Part shown: piece after piece, positions 10,329 through 20,953 of the stretch
Layout of the letters: every line of letters starts with the position of its first letter
How positions within the stretch are numbered: the first letter of the stretch is position 1
NCBI GenBank assembly: GCA_018136815.1
Contig: CM030934.1
Location: forward strand, 5,417,318 to 5,481,317
Direction of reading: 5' to 3'
From: Isochrysis galbana
Taxonomy: Eukaryota > Haptophyta > Isochrysidales > Isochrysidaceae
Length of the DNA: 64,000 nt
Program-made: the position numbers and the translations under genes
The notes under the pieces: model-generated
What the model saw: the letters and a program-made list of their open reading frames with translations, nothing else
Databases searched by the model: none
Told to the model about the DNA's origin: nothing

Positions 10329-11500
10329 GCGACGTCCCCTCGCCCCTCGCCAGCGCGGCAAGCGTCAGCGGCGGCGCGGCGCGGGTAATTTTGTTTTTAG
10401 GAGGTCAATTTTGTTTTTGCCGCTTGTGAGCTGATATAAGGTACTGATATCGGTGCGTAAGCTCCAAATCCTTGCGAGCTCGCGAGCTGACGCAACAACT
10501 TAGCCAAAAATCAAGAGCACGCTCGAGCTGAGCACCCCCGTTCTCACTGAAGACAACAAAGGCAGACTCACGCTGGGAGACAACCTCAAACTCATAGCGC
10601 ACGCGCTAGACATCGTCGACAAGCTGGCCTAGAAAACACAAAACCCGACAAGCACGAAAAAGCAAAAAGCATAGAGAGAAACCGTCAACCGACACTATCC
10701 TCGACGACTCATAAAGACGAGTGTGGTGAGCTGAGTGTAGCTGTGGCTGTGGGGTGGTCTGGTGAGAAAGAGAGTTGAGACATAACATGAGAGGTTTGAT
10801 CAACGTGGGGCATGGAGGGTGGGCGAAGAGGGACTGGAGGAGCACGCGGGGACAGGTCGGACGGCGCGGGCGCACTCTCAGTCATCACGAGGCACTGTGG
10901 CACGAGGGCGAGGGCGAGGGCAGACGGGAGGAGCACGAGGGGCGATCGGGCGATGGCGCAGAGCGTTCGGAGGACACCGGGGGGAAACGTCACGCGCGGG
11001 GGGGGGGGGACGCGCGGGAAAATAATAGACGGGAAAGGGGGCGGAAACTCAAGGGAGCACTCGGGGGAAAGGCGGGAGGGAGGAGAAGGGAAAGGGCTTT
11101 CGCGGGGGGAGGGGGCCGATCGAGATAGCGCGAGGGGGAGGGAATCGGGGCGCGACGGACGAGGGGAGTCGCGCGGGGAACCTAGTCGGGGCGTGTAGGA
11201 AGAGGCAAGTGTACAAGGCCCCTTCCTTACCCGCAACAACGAGAGACTTGAAATTGCTCACAAAGATAACCCGACCACTTAGCGGAACAAGAGGGAGGAG
11301 AGAACCTTACCGCCAAGGATCGGGACAGCCCGCCATATCCCGCCACCCCCCACGACCCGGGCCCCTTAGTAGCGCACGAGGGGAGTCGCCGCAAGGCAGG
11401 TTGGGTTGAAGGGTAGGAAAGGAGCGACGGCGTGGTAGCATAGCACGATACTAGGCCACGCGAGAGGCGAGAATATTAAAAGGTTTTTTTGATGTGAAAG
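10329..11500 (+). mobile_element. Degenerate transposable element remnant
   Basis: A short coding relic at about 10522-10632 reads ELSTPVLTEDNK, then LGDNLKLIAHALDIVDKLA and a stop. It resembles a relic on the opposite strand at about 14740-14860 (LSTPIFTEDEK, then ENLSLVAKALGL). The right end, near 11466-11490, reads GGCGAGAATATTAAAAGGTT and matches the inverted sequence at about 14372-14393. The rest is G-rich and unrecognised. The element type is unknown. Confidence 0.5.
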
Positions 11501-12429
11501 ACAGAAACAGCGTTTTCTTTTCGGAGGAGGAGGCTAAATTCACTGTTTTTCATACTTCGATACTTCACACACCACCCGTTTTTGCCACTGTTTTTTGAGA
11601 GCGGGGCTGGGGCTGAGGGCCGCCCGTGCGCGGCGCGCGCGAGCGCGGCGTGCGCGCGGGACCGCGGCCACCACGCGCGCGGATCGCGACGCGTGCGTGG
11701 GGCGTGGGGTTGGGGTTGAACACTGACAGCGGCTCGCCATATCGGCCGAGGGGAGGGGAGGGGGCAGCGGCGGCGGCGGCCTACGTATGCATGCGTAGGA
11801 CGCAGAGGAGCGGAGGCGGAGAGGCGGAGGCGTTACGCGCGCGGGGGGGAAAGGGAAAGGCCCCCTTGCGGCTTGCGGTATATTTGGGCCCGCTGTCCAC
11901 TGTTTTTCGCACTATTTTTTCATTGTTATTTTTCGATTCTCGATTCACACATAACAGCTGTTTTTGATGTCTTTCTAGACCTTACCCACTGTTTTTCACA
12001 TCTAGGCCAGCGCTCCCTGTGCCCAGCCCTCTGTGAGCACGGTCGCCCCTGGTACCTGGTACACCGCATCTCATGTCTCAACAATCATTTGAGTACCAAT
12101 CCACAGCCACAGCCACAACGCCACAGCCACCCCACTCCGCCTGCAACAAGCATGTAGCATGGGCATGGAGATGTAGATATACACTCACCGAGTTCTCTAG
12201 GAGACACTCCGCCGCCCTCGGACGGTCGGACGGACGGAGGGGGGGGACACGGGACGGAGCTGCCCGCGGGGTTTTGTAGTAGAGCTACTACTACATACTG
12301 TGAGACCGTACAGGCCGCCGCCGCGCTCGGCCCCGCCGCGAGAGTTTGCCTCGTGAGAGAGAGGGGCCGCGCTCGGAGCTCGGGAGGTCCCTCCGCCTCC
12401 GCCTCCGCTCTCGGCTCTCTCCCTCCGTG

Positions 12430-12430
<1 letters not shown>
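11500..12430. other. Intergenic region with recurring CACTGTTTTT motif
   Basis: No gene is supported here. The decamer CACTGTTTTT recurs near 11542, 11588, 11898 and 11990, and a short CCACAG-type repeat lies at about 12103-12130. Confidence 0.4.
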
Positions 12431-12895
<465 letters not shown>

Positions 12896-13044
12896 CACCC
12901 TCATCACTCATCGTCCACCCTTCTCCACTCTCCACTCTCAAGGAAACAGTCCGGTGAAAGAGTTTGGAGAGAAGGGGGACTGCACCCCCCCCCTCCCCTC
13001 TTCACCCCTCCACCCCGCCCCCGCCCCGCCCCCGGCCCTCGGCC

Positions 13045-13815
13045 ATGATGGGCTCGTGGGCTTCGGCCGGCCCCGCCCAGCTGCTTGGCTCGACGACATG
13101 GTGCACAACCAGGGTCTTCTACAAGGGCGCGAGCACTAGGAAGCTGTGCACACGCAGACCTGCCCAACGCCTCACCATCTGCCTTGACCTCGACGAGTCC
13201 CTCGTGCACACTGAGGCGAGAGCGCCTGAGAGCGGCTGCTGGGCGGCGCGCAAGGCGGGCACGTACGTGGAGCCTGCCGTTCCCGCCGATTTTCAGTGCA
13301 GCATCGACGGTGCCGGCCCAGTCCGCGTGTGGCAGCGCCCATATCTTGCCCATTTCCTTGAGCAGTGCAGCAGCCTCGGAGAACTGGTGTTGTTCACCAG
13401 CGCAACAGAGGAGTATGCCCGCGCCATTCTCTCCCACGTTGACCCGCGCAGCTGCCTTTTCTCGCGTGTCTTCAGCCGCCGCCGATGCCATCAAATCGCC
13501 CCAGGGCTATTTGCAAAAGATCTCAACGTCGTTGGCACCTCATTGGCTCGCACTGTACTGATAGATGACTTGCCGACTTCTTTTTCACTTCAGCCGGACA
13601 ATGGCATCCCTATCCCTCCCTTCCTCGGGGATCCCAACGATAACTCGCTTCAAAATCTTCTATCTGTTCTGAGTGCATTGTCGGACGCACACGACGTGCG
13701 ACCGCTGCTCACGACTCGTTACGCTGTGCGCTCCACACTAGAGCGGCTGGTTCGAGAGCACCGCACACCTAAACTTAGGCCGCGCGAGCAATTAGTCGAT
13801 CGTCACCCCATGTGA
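13045..13815 (+). CDS. FCP1/SCP-like HAD phosphatase
   Basis: The 256-residue protein is a HAD-superfamily Ser/Thr phosphatase of the FCP1-homology type, a family that includes RNA polymerase II CTD phosphatases, SCPs, Dullard and TIM50. Residues 48-52 read DLDES, the DxDx(T/V/S) motif whose first Asp forms the phospho-intermediate. RPYLAHFLE follows near residue 98, FTSA near 117-120 (motif II), the motif III Lys in FAKDL near 158, and LIDD with the terminal Asp pair at 174-175. The downstream GDPNDNSL segment is also usual for the family. The ATG pair at 13045/13048 follows CT- and C-rich DNA; upstream in-frame codons include no ATG close by. There is no membrane segment, so a soluble SCP-like enzyme is likelier than Dullard or TIM50. 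It appears intronless. Confidence 0.85.
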   Translation: MMGSWASAGPAQLLGSTTWCTTRVFYKGASTRKLCTRRPAQRLTICLDLDESLVHTEARAPESGCWAARKAGTYVEPAVPADFQCSIDGAGPVRVWQRPYLAHFLEQCSSLGELVLFTSATEEYARAILSHVDPRSCLFSRVFSRRRCHQIAPGLFAKDLNVVGTSLARTVLIDDLPTSFSLQPDNGIPIPPFLGDPNDNSLQNLLSVLSALSDAHDVRPLLTTRYAVRSTLERLVREHRTPKLRPREQLVDRHPM

Positions 13816-14371
13816 GCGCCAGCGTGGGTCCAACGGGAGGTCCACGTCGCAAATTGTTCGTGGTGCCGCGAACGACCTCTCCTCGTGCATGTACACTTAC
13901 GCAGTAAATGAAAGCTGGTACCATCCCTGTCTCACTTCAAGATTTGCGTCTTCTCACATCACTTACTCTCGGAGGTAAAGTGGTCTCGCGTCATAACAGA
14001 TGGCGGGGGAGGCGAGAGAGTGATGGCGCATGCTTCTTTCATGACGCGCAAATGCCCCTTTTCCGACTGCCTCGGCCGAGGCCTTGTAAACACTTCACCC
14101 ATCCATATGCTTGACTGTTCCTTCTTTCTTGCTACCCTAATACATGCCCATGCTCAAGAGGACTTGCTGCACAGTGTGTGTGCAGACTTCGTCCTTTATA
14201 CGACGGTAGCAGCACGCTCCCTCTTCTCTCTTCCTGCTCAGCAAACCCTATCTTAGACCCTCCCTCCCCCCGAATGGCAATGCAATCAACAGAAGCTCTC
14301 ATCGTGCTCAATCATGGATGAATGGCTGTCATTTTCATTTTTCATTTTAAATAAATAGAATAATTAATGTT
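13816..14371. other. 3' flank of phosphatase gene
   Basis: This is unique, moderately AT-richer sequence with no supported gene. The AT-rich stretch at about 14325-14370 could hold the polyadenylation region, but no signal is certain. Confidence 0.35.
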
Positions 14372-14880
14372 GAAACCTTTTAATATTCTCGCCTCACGCG
14401 CGGCAACGGGGTTCGCCTCTGTAGCCACGCCCACTCCCCTTCCTCTCCCTCATTTCCCGCCTTGCGGCATATCCCTTTGTCCTTTGTGCTCTACTCAGGG
14501 GCTCAGGTTTAGGTTGCAGGGGGAACTGGGTTGAGCGGGGTGCACTTGCCCCCCAGCGGTATGTTCTATGTTCTCGCCTTTCTCCTGTGCCGCAAGGTGA
14601 CACCTCTTTCTTTACTTAATGTGTTGAGCAGGGTGCCGTGTTGTTGATTGGTTGCCTTTTGCCTCGTGGCGGTTATGCGTCGTTGAGGGCGGTGATTCGG
14701 GGGGAGAATCCTAATTTCGTCTTGCGTCTTGAGACCGAGCGCTTTCGCTACGAGGCTGAGGTTCTCACTCATCTTTAATCTTTAGCCTGCCCTTTGCTCG
14801 TCTTCTCGTCTTCGGTGAAGATGGGGGTGCTAAGCGCTAGCGGGTTTTTGAGTTTCGATTTTCTTCCCTGGTGTCGCATC
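14372..14880 (-). mobile_element. Degenerate element, inverted relative of 10329-11500
   Basis: Read on the minus strand, this stretch carries LSTPIFTEDEK, then after a probable frameshift ENLSLVAKALGLKTQDE, resembling the relic at 10522-10632. Its left edge (14372-14393) is the inverse of the end motif near 11466-11490. The two elements thus point toward each other around the phosphatase gene. No intact frame remains. Confidence 0.45.
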
Positions 14881-15340
14881 CGCGATCGGCTTTAGGACCT
14901 TCTGCCACTTCGTGCGTCTTCATGCTCAATCGTTCTTGTTCGCCGCGGAGTTTTACTCGTAACTTGTAGGACTCTTCATTCGATCGTAATTCGCCCTTCG
15001 CTCCTTGCCGTCGCGCCCCTTTGTGGCCTGTCTCACGGCCCTATTTACCTATTTCGCTCCTTTGCACCTTGGGCCTTGCTCTCTCTTTGGTCCCTCCTTG
15101 CTGTCGGTCCCCGCGCCTGAACTCGCTCTCGTCGTAGGTGTTCGTCGCTGAGGACTTCTCCCCCAGCGCGAAGTCTACCCTCTCGCCCCTTTCGTTGTAC
15201 GCACGTAGATTCCCTCCTTACTTCTTACTTTCTACATATTCGTTCGCTATAACCGCCGTTCGCTGTCGGCTCTTCCGTCGCATCGTCGCTCTCTCGTCGG
15301 CTTTCTCTTCCTTGTTTCCTTCCTTCTTCTGTGTCTTCCC
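14880..15340. other. Intergenic, nothing recognised
   Basis: No supported gene or clear repeat was found. The sequence is pyrimidine-rich and probably belongs to one of the neighbouring element remnants. Confidence 0.3.
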
Positions 15341-15344
15341 CGCC

Positions 15345-15835
15345 CAAGTGGGGAAGGATACGTTAGTGTAGGGAGATGTTGGGTGAAAGTTGAGTGTGCG
15401 TGTCTTGGATTGTTGGCGGACTAGTCGGATTGGTATCCTGTCGGCCTCTGTCGCCCACGTTCGTCGCCCTAGTCGCTCCTCGCTCCCTCGTTCTTGCTCT
15501 CGCTTCTCGCTCCCGTCGTAACAAGCAATCTTACAACACCACTCCGACCCAGCCACTCGCCCCTTCGCACTCGCTACCGCTATGTCCGCCCCGTCGTCCC
15601 GCTCGCCCTCGCCGACTCGCCACTGCCCGCCATCCATCCTCCCGCCATGGAGGTGTGGATCAGCCCGTCCAACCCGCCCAGTTCCAAAACACCGTGCCTC
15701 CCGCCGCCTACCTTCCGTACCTTCCGGTTACCTCCGTCCCATCCGTAACCTACAATCCGTCACCTGGGCGGCCTTGCGGGTACGCACGGAGCTATAAATA
15801 AGCTAGGGGAGCTCGGCGGGGTAAGGCCCCTCAAA
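15345..15835 (+). mobile_element. 5' fragment of a transposable element (MSAPSS type)
   Basis: A leader starting near GGATACGTTAGTGTAG (15356) is followed at 15582 by an ATG encoding MSAPSSRSPSP. The same order, GGATACGTTAGTGT, TC-rich leader, then ATG for MSAPSSRSPSP, appears on the minus strand at 40740-40497. The leaders are alignable and the coding starts nearly identical, so both are 5' ends of one family. The frame shifts soon after and the coding part is truncated. Confidence 0.6.
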
Positions 15836-16827
15836 AGGGTAGTAAGTAAGTAGTAAGTAAACCTTATTGGCGTGGATTCTAGGATCGGTATATAGTGATA
15901 TTTATGTTTATGTGACTCGAAATCTATTTTGCAAAAGTCTCTAATTATAAAAATGTTTCCAAGCTATTATGTCGAGAGCTTCAAAGCTGTCGGGCGTGTT
16001 TTTCTTTTTGGGGGTATGCGGTATGCGAAGAGTGTATCTTTCGCTTTCTTTCCGCCGTGCGACGTGCGAGTCCTCTTGGGGCACGGTGTGTAGCTCCAGA
16101 CGTACGTATGCTGAACGTCCGCACGTCCGCCTACGCCTACAAAACCGGGAAGCGGAAGCGGGAAGAGGGACGAAGATCTCGAGTCTGTGAATTTATTAGC
16201 TATCCGGCTCGTCCGGCTCGTGCATGTGTGCTCGTGTAGGCTACTTCTACTCTCTAGCTAGGACCCTATGCGCGCGGCATAATACGCCTCTGAAAATTCG
16301 TATCGAGGCACTACAAGGCCAGACGATTGACGATTCCAGCGCGAGCGCAGACACAGCGAAAGCGAGTGAGATGGGGGAACCATGATGGGGCGTCACGAGC
16401 CGGAGCGTTCGTGAATCCATCGCAACCAGCGGTCCCGCGTCCCGCGTCCCGCACAGGTGGTAGGGGCAACTTGCAACTTTCTCACCCATGAGCATCGCTA
16501 GAAATAAATGGAAATGGCTGTGGCGGTGTGGCGGCCGCGCTGTTCCTCTGGCAGGCAGGCAATCAAATAACACAAACAGCGACGGCCGCCATCGCCATCT
16601 CTACAAGTTGTTCTGATCTTTCACGTAAACATGAAAATAAAATTTCTCGTGAGTAGCACGCCTCCCCCCTCCCACGACTTCGATAAGATTGATTGGCCTG
16701 CCCCGTGCGATGGTCTATGCATACGCGCCTCCGGGTTCCGCTGCCAAAGCTGCGATGGATGGATGGCGGCTGCAGCGGCGGGTGGACGACAGAAGAATCC
16801 ACACATCTACATTATCACTCACATTAA
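15836..16827. other. Intergenic, no gene supported
   Basis: The sequence is of mixed composition with no recognisable protein, RNA gene or repeat. The last 16 bases (16812-16827) are a target-site duplication of the element that follows. Confidence 0.35.
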
Positions 16828-17590
16828 CAACTAAGTTTATACTTAGTTCGCCCATGGGGGGGCACGAGCACCCCCCTCTCTCCACTCCTCCCCTGCCATG
16901 GGGCAGGAACCACCCATGCTCCTGGCACGCCTGATGGCTTGCCAGGAGCCCACTGCCCTGCTGACCCACTCTCTCCCTGGCAGGCTCGCCTGCCTCGCGC
17001 GTCCTGGCCTGTCGTGGCCAGCCCATCGCTCCAACCCCCCCTCCCCCCCTGTTCGACAGGCAGACAGGCAGACAGGTGCAGAGTGGGGGCCCCTGAGGCC
17101 CAGGAGCGCCAGCGAGGGAGAGGCAGGGGAGACCAGGGCCTAGCCCCAGCCTCCTCTGCCCCCTGAGCTGGCCTCCAGGAGCCTCCAGGGGTCGCCAGAG
17201 GCAGCTGCAGGCCTGTCGCAGGCGCGCCATCGCGCGTGCCTGCAGGAGAGGGGAGAGAGAGCGCGGAGAAGGGGGTGAGCGGAGCGAGGGCTCCGACCAC
17301 TGAAAAATATGTAAGTCCCGCACCTGTTTACAGGAGAAGTCGGGACTGAGGACGCCGCCAGCCCGGTAGGCAGAGGAAGAAGGGGGGAACGGATCACCGG
17401 GGGGGGGCGCGGGCCACCGACCATATCTAAGCCCTTTTCCCCATCCCCCTAGTAGTGCACGGGGGGAGTCGCCTGATGGCGGGGGGGAAAGGGCCGGGAG
17501 AGAGGGGGTGTAGAAAGTTTTGCTGCGTGAGTAGAAAGTAGAGGGTCCACGGCCGCGTGTGCGGTGAGACTATTAAGAAGTTAATTTAAT
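16828..17590 (+). mobile_element. Short retroposon (family R1), 763 bases, 16-base target duplication
   Basis: The element starts CAACTAAGTTTATACTTAG and ends near AGACTATTAAGAAGTT. It lies between perfect copies of TTATCACTCACATTAA at 16812-16827 and 17591-17606. It aligns along its length with 49043-49794 and with the inverse of 40850-41531. A nested hairpin at about 17310-17344 (arms AGTCCCG/CGGGACT enclosing CCTG/CAGG) is conserved in all three. Start and stop codons are scattered, so it is taken to be non-coding and moved in trans. Confidence 0.85.
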
Positions 17591-17606
17591 TTATCACTCA
17601 CATTAA

Positions 17607-18294
17607 TATATCTACATTATCACTCAGAGCCACAAGTAGTACAAGTCAGGGCAACACACTCGCTAGTGCTACTGGCACAGGCGCAGCGCAAAGCATCAAG
17701 TAATGCGAGGAAAAAGACGTGAGGACCACGTTAAGAACAAGAAACGGAGCGGCAATCATAAACCGTCTAATTGCAACCAGGATGAGTATCAAGTGAGGCG
17801 CTGCAACTCCATGATCGATGATGCCAGGCGTGGCTCCACAGTAACGCAATTGCGCCAATCTGCTGTTGGCAAAATCAAGTCCAAGATGCGGGCAAAAGGC
17901 GCGCTGAAATCCGAGGTTTCAGCCAAGTGTTTGTCGCTTTTACTACGGCAGTTGCTGGATTTCGCGTGAGGAAGGTCAGTGTGCTGCGGGCAAACCGACC
18001 GGGCACTACTCTGCTTCACCCACAGCGGGAATGCCTGGGATGCAAGGCGCATCAAGGATCAATAACCAGATGATAGGTACCCAGATGTGGGGTACCCAGA
18101 TGTGGCTTTGAAGCCTTCGACCAGTGAATCGAATATGTTGTGCAACTGAGTAACGGACTCTCGGAGTGCAGGCTAGTGGCGGGATGCCTTGAGACGTTCA
18201 CACCGCTATGTTAGCGGCTGCAGACGGCAATCATGAAAACGAGGGGAAGCAGAAGAATCGACAATGGACGGGAGGAGGATCACGAGGCAACGGA
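17607..18294. other. Intergenic, nothing convincing
   Basis: Short open frames occur, such as one at 17703-17969, but none shows a recognisable family or coding signal. A short direct duplication around GGTACCCAGATGTGG lies near 18076-18105. Confidence 0.3.
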
Positions 18295-18922
18295 TTACTG
18301 TCGGGTTGACTTTGGTCTTCTCTCGTGCGGTCGAATGAGCGGGTATCCTCGTGTTGACCAACCCGGATCCCTGCTCGAAACTCGACTTGCGCAAGCAGGA
18401 AGACGGCAGGGTCGTCGAGCCAAACGCTTCACGACACCTCTCGACACCTCAGAGCGCCGGGCGCCGCCACTGCGCGTGGTCCATGGCAGTCCTGCTCGTG
18501 TGGATCCTACTCTAGCTCGGTCGTACGTGGCGCTCCGCTCGGCTTGCGTGCGGGCGAATTCCGCTGTGACATCGCGGAGGATATCTACATCTTTGCCGAG
18601 GATGTCGAGCACGATCTGTTGGAAGGAGTACTTTGTGAGCCGGAGCTCTTGCCGGAGCGTGGACTCGGCGAGCTGGCAGATGGACAGGCTCTTCTCCGGT
18701 GGAAGTCTCATGATGAGCATCTCAAGCTGCAGGACAGAGACAGAAGGGGGATAGGTGAGGCAGCAGAGGCGGCCAGGCGGCGTGGCGCCTTGTGAGCGCA
18801 GAGCGCCTGGCGGCTCCCAAGGGATAGGGAGGGGTGGGGGAGACGCTCACCAGTCCGTTGAGTGTGCCATCCGCAGTCTCTTCGTACACGTGTTCAGTGC
18901 CAGCCGTCTGAGTAGCGCGCAT
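18295..18922 (-). CDS. Small two-exon gene, function unknown
   Basis: The model joins exon 18851-18922 (24 codons from an ATG) to exon 18295-18726 (143 codons plus stop) across a 124-base intron. The intron has donor CTG|GTGAGC and a pyrimidine-rich acceptor ending in CTGCAG, both in phase 0. The 167-residue product reads EETADGTLNGL across the junction, then LEMLIMRLPPEKSLSICQLA, with a helical middle containing QQIVLDILGKDVDILRDV and a basic, poorly ordered tail. I do not recognise the family. The GTLxxLLExLI stretch faintly recalls the start of RasGEF N-terminal domains, but that is not enough to name it. The start could lie further upstream. The intron signals and long second exon are the main evidence. 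Confidence 0.5.
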
Positions 18923-19288
18923 GTCCGCGCGACGGAGACGTGTATGGAAGGGGATGGGGGGGGGGAGCAGAGAGGCCTTTCCGCTGCTCTCTGCGTGCAC
19001 TCTCTTCCCGAGTCCGTGCAGCCGCGCGCGCCACGCCTGATTAAGAGAAAAAAGCGTCCTCGGTGGAGAAAGGGGAAGTGGGAGCTCGGCGCGGGTGGGC
19101 GTGGGCGTGGACGGGCCCCGCGCAGAAGGCGGGGGGGGGTGGGGGGCGTTTGCGCGGAGAGGGATGAGAGAGGGAAGAGAGAAGAAGAAGAAGAAGAAGA
19201 AGAAGAAGAGCGGAGGCAGCGCGAGGTCGCGCGGGCAGTGGGGGCGGGGGGAGGGGGGGCGGGGGGGGGGGGGGCGGGGGGGGCCGTG
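18923..19288. promoter_or_regulatory. Probable divergent intergenic region with GAA repeat and G-runs
   Basis: This stretch lies between the minus-strand gene at 18295-18922 and a possible plus-strand start at 19289. It contains G-rich sequence, a (GAA)n run at about 19182-19210 and G-runs interrupted by C at about 19240-19285. Promoter function is inferred only from the layout. Confidence 0.35.
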
Positions 19289-19576
19289 ATGGACGCCATC
19301 AGAGAGGTTCGCCGTAGCTTCGGGCAGATTCGGATGGTTGGCTCGAGCAGCACTCTCGCCGTCTTCTCGGAGGGACGAGGCTCGCCGAAGGGGGAGACGA
19401 AGGTTTCAGACGCACCGATCCTCCGGAAGGGGGAGGCCTTCATCAGCCACCCTCGAGCTCATAAGCATCTCGGCGGAGGATTCCTAATGGCCACGGGGCG
19501 CCTCCCCACATCTTCAGATCTGTGCCCTGAGAGTCCCTCGATGGGGAATGAGAAATGCCCGCCATCTGTTGGCTAA
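19289..19576 (+). CDS. Possible first exon of an unidentified gene
   Basis: After G-rich DNA an ATG at 19289 opens a frame of 96 codons that begins MDAIREVRRSFGQIRMVGSS and stops at 19576. Codon choice is GC-rich at third positions, but the opposite strand is also open, so direction is not certain. No family is recognised. It may be a complete small gene, the first exon of a longer one, or a chance frame. Confidence 0.3.
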   Translation: MDAIREVRRSFGQIRMVGSSSTLAVFSEGRGSPKGETKVSDAPILRKGEAFISHPRAHKHLGGGFLMATGRLPTSSDLCPESPSMGNEKCPPSVG

Positions 19577-20953
19577 TCCTCTGTCTTCCCTCTCCTCCGG
19601 AGCGAAACTCGTCACACCAGCAGCAATCTCGAGCCCGATCTGCTGAGCCGATGCGCCGCCGCACCCTCCGAATCGAATGTCTGCGCGCGGATCGGAGGAT
19701 CGACTCAGAAGTTTGAGAAGTGAGTCGGAGAGAAGAGAATGGACGATGGCCACCTGGCGCTGGCTGGAGCAACACAAGATCTCAACAACTCATCACGTCA
19801 TCATCGTATCGCAGCCTCGTGTCGCAGCTCTTCAGGGCCCCAACCCCAAGCCCACACGGGATGCGGACGGAATGAATGCGGCGCTGATGGTAGACGTTAG
19901 CCCGTATGCCGAGATGTTAAGTTATAATGGGCCTGGGTTGGGCCCCCCGTGCGGTATCTGCTGGGTGTCGGGCCGCCTAGCTCTGAAAGGCCCCCCAACC
20001 CCAAGCCCCAAGCGGGTCGCGGCGGCGGTCATAATAGAGATCGCGGCAGCGGTCGCGGCAGCGGCGACGGGAGTGGCGGCAGGAGCTGTCGCGGCGGCGG
20101 GAGCGGTCGCGGTGGTGGTGGTGGGATCTGTGGCGGCGGTGGGCCTGCCGCTGCTATCTGCCATTATAGCGATGAGGATAATCCTCGAGGATAGCTCTGA
20201 CTCTGGTGCGATGATCCGCGCTCAGGACGTGGCAATTGTGCTACGCCGGGGAGAGCAAGCCGAGAATGATCGCCCGACGTAGTGCACGTGAGCCCACCCC
20301 GCGAAACCAAAGACCAAGGAATGAAGGGGGTAGCGGCTAATAAAGGGAGTGAGAGTTTTAGGGATAGGCGATGTCGTGAGTCAGCACCATGAGTGCGATG
20401 GGTCTCCATAGCTAGTAGCTAGCAGCCAACAGAATCTTCAGATGTGCTTGCTCTTTTATTTAGCTGCTGTTCAATTTTAGTAGCAAGTAAGACGTTAATT
20501 AGCGTTTCTCTCCTTGATTCTAGTAGTATATTCTATGCAAGAATGCCTGGCCTTGGATGGTAAGTAAGGGGTTCTCCTGGATAATACACGGGTTGCTCAA
20601 GCGCAAGCTGCAATAGTAGGTGCACATCTGCCGCATGACTACATACCTGTGACGGCTAGCAATTTTACCTAGGTTGAGTGAGGTATTTATTTCGCAGGCT
20701 TGGGCACGCGACGGTGAAAAATGGTAGGTAGCCCCTGCCCCTCCGATCGTCCGATGTCGAGCCGTAGCAATGTGGAGTCGAGGTCGCAATCGCGGGGAGG
20801 ATGAGACAAGCTCGCGGCTCTCGAGGCCCCCCCGCATCCCCATTATCTTGGTGTCCTCCGCACTAATCATCTTAGGTTCGGCCATAGGCCCCCTTGCCGC
20901 CAGAGCATGTCTCGAGCGCGTCGAAAGCATAGACGACTGAATGCAACAGCTTG
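19577..20953. other. Intergenic; GC-rich triplet tract and element-like end
   Basis: A GGC/GCG-rich stretch at about 20020-20150 produces Ala- or Gly-rich open frames that are probably not genes. At about 20275-20400 a segment with GTAGTGCACGTGAGCCCACC and GGATAGGCGATG resembles 25480-25640, so it may be the end of a repeat. The rest, to the amidoligase stop, shows nothing definite. Confidence 0.35.
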
